Shown here piece after piece: positions 59,668-64,000 of a stretch of 64,000 nucleotides of DNA (the first letter of the stretch is position 1; each line of letters begins with the position of its first letter). Under the pieces are notes generated by a model. It saw only the letters and a list, made by a program, of their open reading frames with translations. It made no database searches and was not told the DNA's origin. Where the stretch lies: NCBI RefSeq assembly GCF_025370935.1, contig NC_133473.1:13976127-14040126 (forward strand), in the 5' to 3' direction. The translations under genes were made by a program, and so were the position numbers. Source of the stretch: Choristoneura fumiferana. Lineage: Eukaryota > Arthropoda > Insecta > Lepidoptera > Tortricidae.

Positions 59668-59868
59668 CTTTTGGCCGCGGCTTCGCCCGCGTGGATTTCG
59701 GTTCTTTTTCCGGGATGAAAAGTAGGCTATTGTCACTCTCTGGCCCATAAACTATCTTCATGCCAAAAATCACGTCGATCCGTCGCTCCGTTTCGACGTG
59801 AAAGACGGACAAAAATACAAACGTACAAACATACACCCTTCCGCATTTGTAATATTAGTATGGATCTA
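59668..59868 (+). repeat. CTAGCTGTTGCC-type interspersed repeat, best-preserved copy
   Basis: It runs from 'actagcttttggccgcggct' through 'ccgggatgaaaagtaggcta' to 'gcatttgtaatattagtatg'. It is a clean head-to-tail copy of about 200 bases with no coding frame. Confidence 0.75.
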
Positions 59869-59869
59869 T

Positions 59870-61110
59870 GACACGTTTCTTTCTCAATCTTTCACGGCGC
59901 GTCGGAACAGAGCAAGAGACAGCTTGACATTTTCAAACTCGTAATTAATGACATTCTTATTATAGTCCGAAAACACGAAACTTCTTCTATGATAGCAGCC
60001 AAGTTTTTACAAAAGTGAAATTTACGTCAAAATGTAGAAATGTATGTAAGTAGTTAAATACCTTTTAGCCAATTTGTTGATAGGGACATCCTTTTATATT
60101 TGACAATTTAGAAGATGGAACCAGACGCGGCGAAAGCTTTAATCAGATCTAAAGCCCGTCTAAAAAGCTTTGTTTTACTTATTTCATTTAAAAGTGAATA
60201 CTGTTTGAGCTGAATGATGATGAGCTTTAGTTAAAACTTGTAAATAATCTCTTATAGCACTTTTTCAAGTCAGTGACTCGATACTAGGTTTTGTGAACTT
60301 TTGTGCCGTCGAAGGCAAAGATAATACATATCTACAAATCTTATCTTTACACTTTAGTACCTTGTCGTCGTATGCGTTCTGAAAATTTTATATTTCTATA
60401 CAAAAGTTCAAACTCAAACACGAGCTGACTCCGAGTTGCGACAACTTAGTAAAGTGCAAACATATCTTTGGCCTCAAATTAACCAACAACATTGAAATCC
60501 TGTATAGTAGAGTGGAGTACAAAACATCGACTGAGTGGAATGCGACTATTTTCCCTTATTTTTTCCCGAATTTTGACCAATTTGGACGTTTCAAATTTGG
60601 CACGCTGATATGCCTAGAAATTTCGTGATCTGGCCGATTTTACGATCGGCCGCCGACATATTATAATATACCTAACGTCAATTTTTTGCTCGACACCTAA
60701 TGTTTGTTATTTTTCAGTCTTTGCAAAAAACTCCTCTTAATAAATCAAAAACAAGAATACCTACAATAATCTTCCCTTCTTCCCACCTTTTATAGGAGCA
60801 AAGTAAATACATCTTTTAGTCGCTGACTGCACGAACAAATGGTAGAATCAAAAACTTTGTAGCGTTCCGTTCTCTTCTTACATTTTATGACACAAATAAA
60901 GTTAAAACAACGGATGCCAGCGTTGAAAAACAATAAATAAAATCAAGTAGGTTAAAAATTGTGGAGGATAAGTTTGTCGTGCCAAAATAACCAAAAATAT
61001 AAATTTACAATATTGGCAGTGATCCTTCCCGGGTCGTTACTCCGTGCAGTGGGCGTGAAAAAACGAAGCTTGGATATAAAATTAAAACCGAATTTCCTTC
61101 AGTTTCAAGA
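59870..61110. other. Gene-free stretch
   Basis: AT-rich. The short open frames show no recognisable family. No clear element is seen before the MITE B end at 61112. Confidence 0.5.
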
Positions 61111-61111
61111 C

Positions 61112-61136
61112 GCAATGAGGGCTATCGCGTATGAAT
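61112..61136. repeat. Isolated 25-base end of MITE family B
   Basis: 'aatgagggctatcgcgtatg' with the next bases equals the end of the MITE B copy at 61452, but the rest of that element does not follow. It bounds the duplicated segment 61150-61451. Confidence 0.7.
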
Positions 61137-61149
61137 TGAGCTTGCTTGA

Positions 61150-61451
61150 CCATTGTGATTGAGCTTTTTATATTCAACATTTTCCCATTGGAAATCGACT
61201 TCCTCGTGGATATTTCTAGTAGGTAGTTAGGTACAGTCAAGTGCAAAACTAAGTATATATTTGAACCACTCAAAAATATGTTACTGCGGTCTTATTGCGT
61301 CGGAATATGAGTCGGTTGTATTTATTTTTGAAACTTTGAATAAGTTCATATTTTTATACTTGACAGTACCTTACCTACACCTACTTTGAAATTAGTGCGA
61401 TGTGTTTTTTGTCTTTTTTTTTTTAAATACCCATTGAAATATTCCCAATCC
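61150..61451 (-). repeat. Segment duplicated from or to 31561-31842
   Basis: This is the inverted counterpart of 31561-31842, including 'aaatcgacttcctcgtggat' and 'aatatgagtcggttgtattt'. It differs by small indels and substitutions. Confidence 0.75.
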
Positions 61452-61868
61452 AATGAGGGCTATCGCGTATGAATTCGCCACTAGAGGCGCTAGTGTAGCG
61501 TGAGGTCTCCGAAATGTCAAATCTCATAGTTTTTGGGTGAGCCCGCGGGTTTATTTATAACAAGAATAATTTTGTGAATATTTTGAAATTAATTATGGCA
61601 AATATGCGTTCCGGGGCAATGAGTGTCTGTGTTTTGAGACAGTTTTGTCTTTCGGAAACCTTTGTCCTCCCTTTTTTCCGAACAAAACGGGGACTATGCA
61701 ACACTGTGGCATGCTCGATATTTTTATGGTACGGTTTTAAGGTGTATTAAATATGATTTTAATCTAAACTTTGTTTTCACGCCCGTAATAACAGACTTTG
61801 AAAGCCATACTTAAAAACCTCACGCAACAGTGCACCATCTAGTGAGACACAAAACGATAGCCCTCATT
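61452..61868 (-). mobile_element. MITE family B, copy 2
   Basis: It starts 'aatgagggctatcgcgtatg' and ends 'aaacgatagccctcatt', in reverse orientation to 31128-31560. The interior 'tgtcctcccttttttccgaa' is conserved. Confidence 0.85.
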
Positions 61869-62121
61869 GACTCAGCCCTGAAAGAATGTTGGATTTGCAT
61901 CAATTACCTACATAATACTGATAACATTTTAAAATATATTTTGTTAGTTGCAAGCACGTTACAAGTATAAGAATACGCAAAAAACAAGCCAAGTGAGAGA
62001 CGTACTTGCGCATCGAGAGTTCCGTACAAATTTGGAGGTACAGTCACTAATTATCTGACACAACACAACAAAGCAAGTATAAAAATAAATCTGATAAGTC
62101 CATTCACAGGGCCGGTAGAAT

Positions 62122-62734
62122 GAGGGCCAATTGACAGAAGAAATATCGCTATTTGGCGTTAGTTTCGTGAGGTTTTTTGACGTCACGGTCTTGCTTGTAA
62201 TTATAAATAACTAAATGAGCCAATGAGGGCTATCGTTTTTTGTCTCACTAGATGGCACACTGTTGCGTGAGGTTTTTAAGTATGGCTTTCAAAGTCTGTT
62301 ATTACGGGCGTGAAAACAAAGTTTAGATTAAAATCATATTTAATACACCTTAAAACCGTACCATAAAAATATCGAGCATGCCACAGTGTTGCATAATCCC
62401 CGTTTTGTTCGGAAAAAAGGGAGGACAAAGGTTTCTGATAGACAAAACTGTCTCAAAACACAGACATTCATTGCCCCGGAACGCATATTTGCCATAATTA
62501 ATTTCAGATATTGCAAAATATTCACAAAATTATTCTAATTATAAATAAACCCGCGTAGCTCACCCAAAAACTATGCGATTTAACATTTCGGAGACCTCAC
62601 GCTACACTAGCGCCTCTAGCGGCGATTTCATACGCGATAGCCCTCATTGGAAGCAAAGCAAGACTGTAGCATCAAAAAAACCTCACGATACTAACGCCAT
62701 CTAGCGATATTTAGCCTGTCAATTAGCTCTCATG
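62122..62734. mobile_element. MITE family A, split copy (middle element of the nest)
   Basis: The left part 62122-62221 ('atgagggccaattgacag' to 'ataaataactaaatgagc') and the right part 62649-62734 ('catcaaaaaaacctcacgat' to 'aattagctctcat') together match 18712-18940. A MITE B copy interrupts them. Confidence 0.8.
62222..62648 (+). mobile_element. MITE family B, copy 3 (innermost element of the nest)
   Basis: It runs from 'aatgagggctatcgtttttt' to 'cgcgatagccctcatt', near-identical to 31128-31560 and in the same orientation. Its insertion point is within MITE A. Confidence 0.85.
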
Positions 62735-63061
62735 GAGCAGGCATTTTTGCACGCTCCGCGGAGGCAGATATTAGTGCAGATGACACGGCACCTACAATAT
62801 CCAGTGTTAACTGAGCTGAGCCCTACTCTTAAGCACACTTTTTTAGTTTGAAAAAATAATAACAAAAGGATATTATTCTCACGAATTACTGCTACAAACG
62901 GTTGTCTATAATTTCCTGAGTTTGTTACGATTGGTCCAGATCACGTCTCCAGAATCATTTAAATACAACATACTTCAAATAGAACAAGTACAGTCGTGGA
63001 AGTGTTTTTGCTTGCTCAGTGTTATCAGTATGTGCTATGATATATTCCGTCATAATGTCAT

Positions 63062-63544
63062 TCAAAAAGGTGACATGCTTATGGTAACATGTGCTTGCAA
63101 CGTGTAAAGGAATTTATTTAAAAATTGGTTAACCTTTTCATCCCGCCGCTGTACTTCAACGTAATTACTATTAATTACAATATTTTTTTCACACCTCTCC
63201 TTCAGAAAAGTAACTTTTCCTCCCTGACGAGAGGGAGCAACGTTCAACTTTTCTGTTCAAGGCTTTTCTAAGTGTTTTGTTGCAAATGCCATTTTTTGAA
63301 GTTGATAATTGTAAAGCCACGCCATTTTCTATGCTGGTTGTTCTTTAATAATATTTAGAATTCTTTTTTTCAAGTTTCTTAATGCTCGGTGTGAAAAGTT
63401 ATATGAGCCACTCGGGAGCAAAATTATTTTCATCTTGGGCGTTAACACTTCTACTTTAGAATCCCTCGCTACGCTCAGCATTCTATTGTAGAATCCTTCG
63501 CTACATTCTGGATTCAATGTACGGCCTCTCCGTAAATACACCAT
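63062..63544 (-). pseudogene. Unrecognised coding-like remnant with two offset frames
   Basis: On the minus strand a 71-codon frame (63544-63329) includes RMLSVARDSKVEVLTPKMK and GSYNFSHRALRNLKKRI, with a coding-like, Lys/Arg-rich composition. After its stop a second frame (63247-63062) has NVAPSRQGGKVTFLKERCEK. The two are offset and separated by stops, so if they were once one protein it is broken. I do not recognise a family. It may be part of a repeat. Confidence 0.4.
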
Positions 63545-64000
63545 TTTGCTCCTTGTGACACATAACTATTGTCGCTGTTAACCCTTAATAAGGCCCCATT
63601 TATTGAAGCATACTACCACAGAATCAATAGCAGCTATCGAATACATACCTGACAAAGGATATTTTTTGAAGCCAGTAGTATTTTCAATAATTACAACTGT
63701 AATTAATGTAAATTGTAACTCATAATTAATACAATAAGGTTGAATTTCCAATTCATGTGGTCACTAAATCGCCTCTACCTCAAGGGTTATAATTAACATT
63801 GAAAACATTATACTTGGTTTGGATAGGTATTTAACCCTTTACCAGGCCCCTTAGAACTAGCGTGTCTTCATACGTACTTTATATACTGTTACAACCGTAT
63901 TTAACGCCTTTTAAAAATGTATTTACGAAAGTCGGAGATGTTCCTTTAAACCAGAAATAAAAATGTGGGTTACGGTTATCCCATCGCCTGTCTAAGTAAT
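63545..64000. other. Right-edge gene-free stretch
   Basis: AT-rich, with 'atacttggtttggataggta' at 63809, which echoes 24450-24470 and is probably a small repeat. No coding region is seen. Confidence 0.5.

Larger units (their letters stand above)
62038..62790. mobile_element. MITE family C, split copy (outer element of a nest)
   Basis: The left part 62038-62121 runs from 'tacagtcactaattatctga' to 'gggccggtag'. The right part, from about 62735, reads 'tttttgcacgctccgcggag' and ends 'gcagatgaca', as in the intact copy at 45167-45301. A MITE A copy interrupts it. Confidence 0.75.

Overview
The window is eukaryotic, AT-rich, intron-containing insect DNA. It is almost certainly lepidopteran. The genes have insect-type small exons with GT/AG introns, one gene belongs to the takeout/juvenile-hormone-binding-protein (JHBP) family, and the intergenic DNA is packed with repeats of the kind seen in moths and butterflies: tRNA-derived SINEs, short LINE fragments, mariner-like elements, many MITEs and an excess of TAGGTA/TACCTA words. 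There is one 100-N assembly gap (13745-13844).

Layout. (1) 235-7156, minus: the first seven coding exons of the mitochondrial fission GTPase Drp1; the rest lies beyond the left edge. (2) 7157-7869: a short region between two divergent genes, probably a shared promoter. (3) 7870-12576, plus: a complete six-exon TIPRL/TIP41-like gene, a regulator of PP2A-type phosphatases and TOR signalling. (4) 13854-15559: a decayed mariner-like transposon with matching terminal inverted repeats. (5) 16842-18684, plus: three 3' exons of an immunoglobulin-domain membrane protein resembling Fasciclin III, with a one-base frameshift in the last exon and no visible 5' exons. (6) 20448-40731, minus: a complete five-exon secreted takeout/JHBP-like gene spread over 20 kb. 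Its introns hold a LINE inserted inside a SINE, several MITEs and other debris. (7) 40732-64000: no confirmed gene. This part is a graveyard of MITEs, SINEs, LINE tails and a Penelope-like element, with one possible signal-peptide exon near 58907-58963 that could start a gene running off the right edge.

The genes are unrelated housekeeping and cell-surface or secreted functions, apart from the head-to-head Drp1/TIPRL pair, which may be co-regulated. The most notable structures are: a three-deep nest of different MITE families (62038-62790); an inverted X-M-X'-M' duplication (about 42322-42915); a foldback made of TTATGC/GCATAA motifs (56150-56720); the LINE-in-SINE nest (24847-26692); a Penelope-like element with about 350-base inverted ends (47337-48337); and a MITE about a dozen bases from a splice donor of the takeout-like gene. 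Exon borders were read by eye from splice signals, reading frame and remembered family sequence. No alignment or database search was run.
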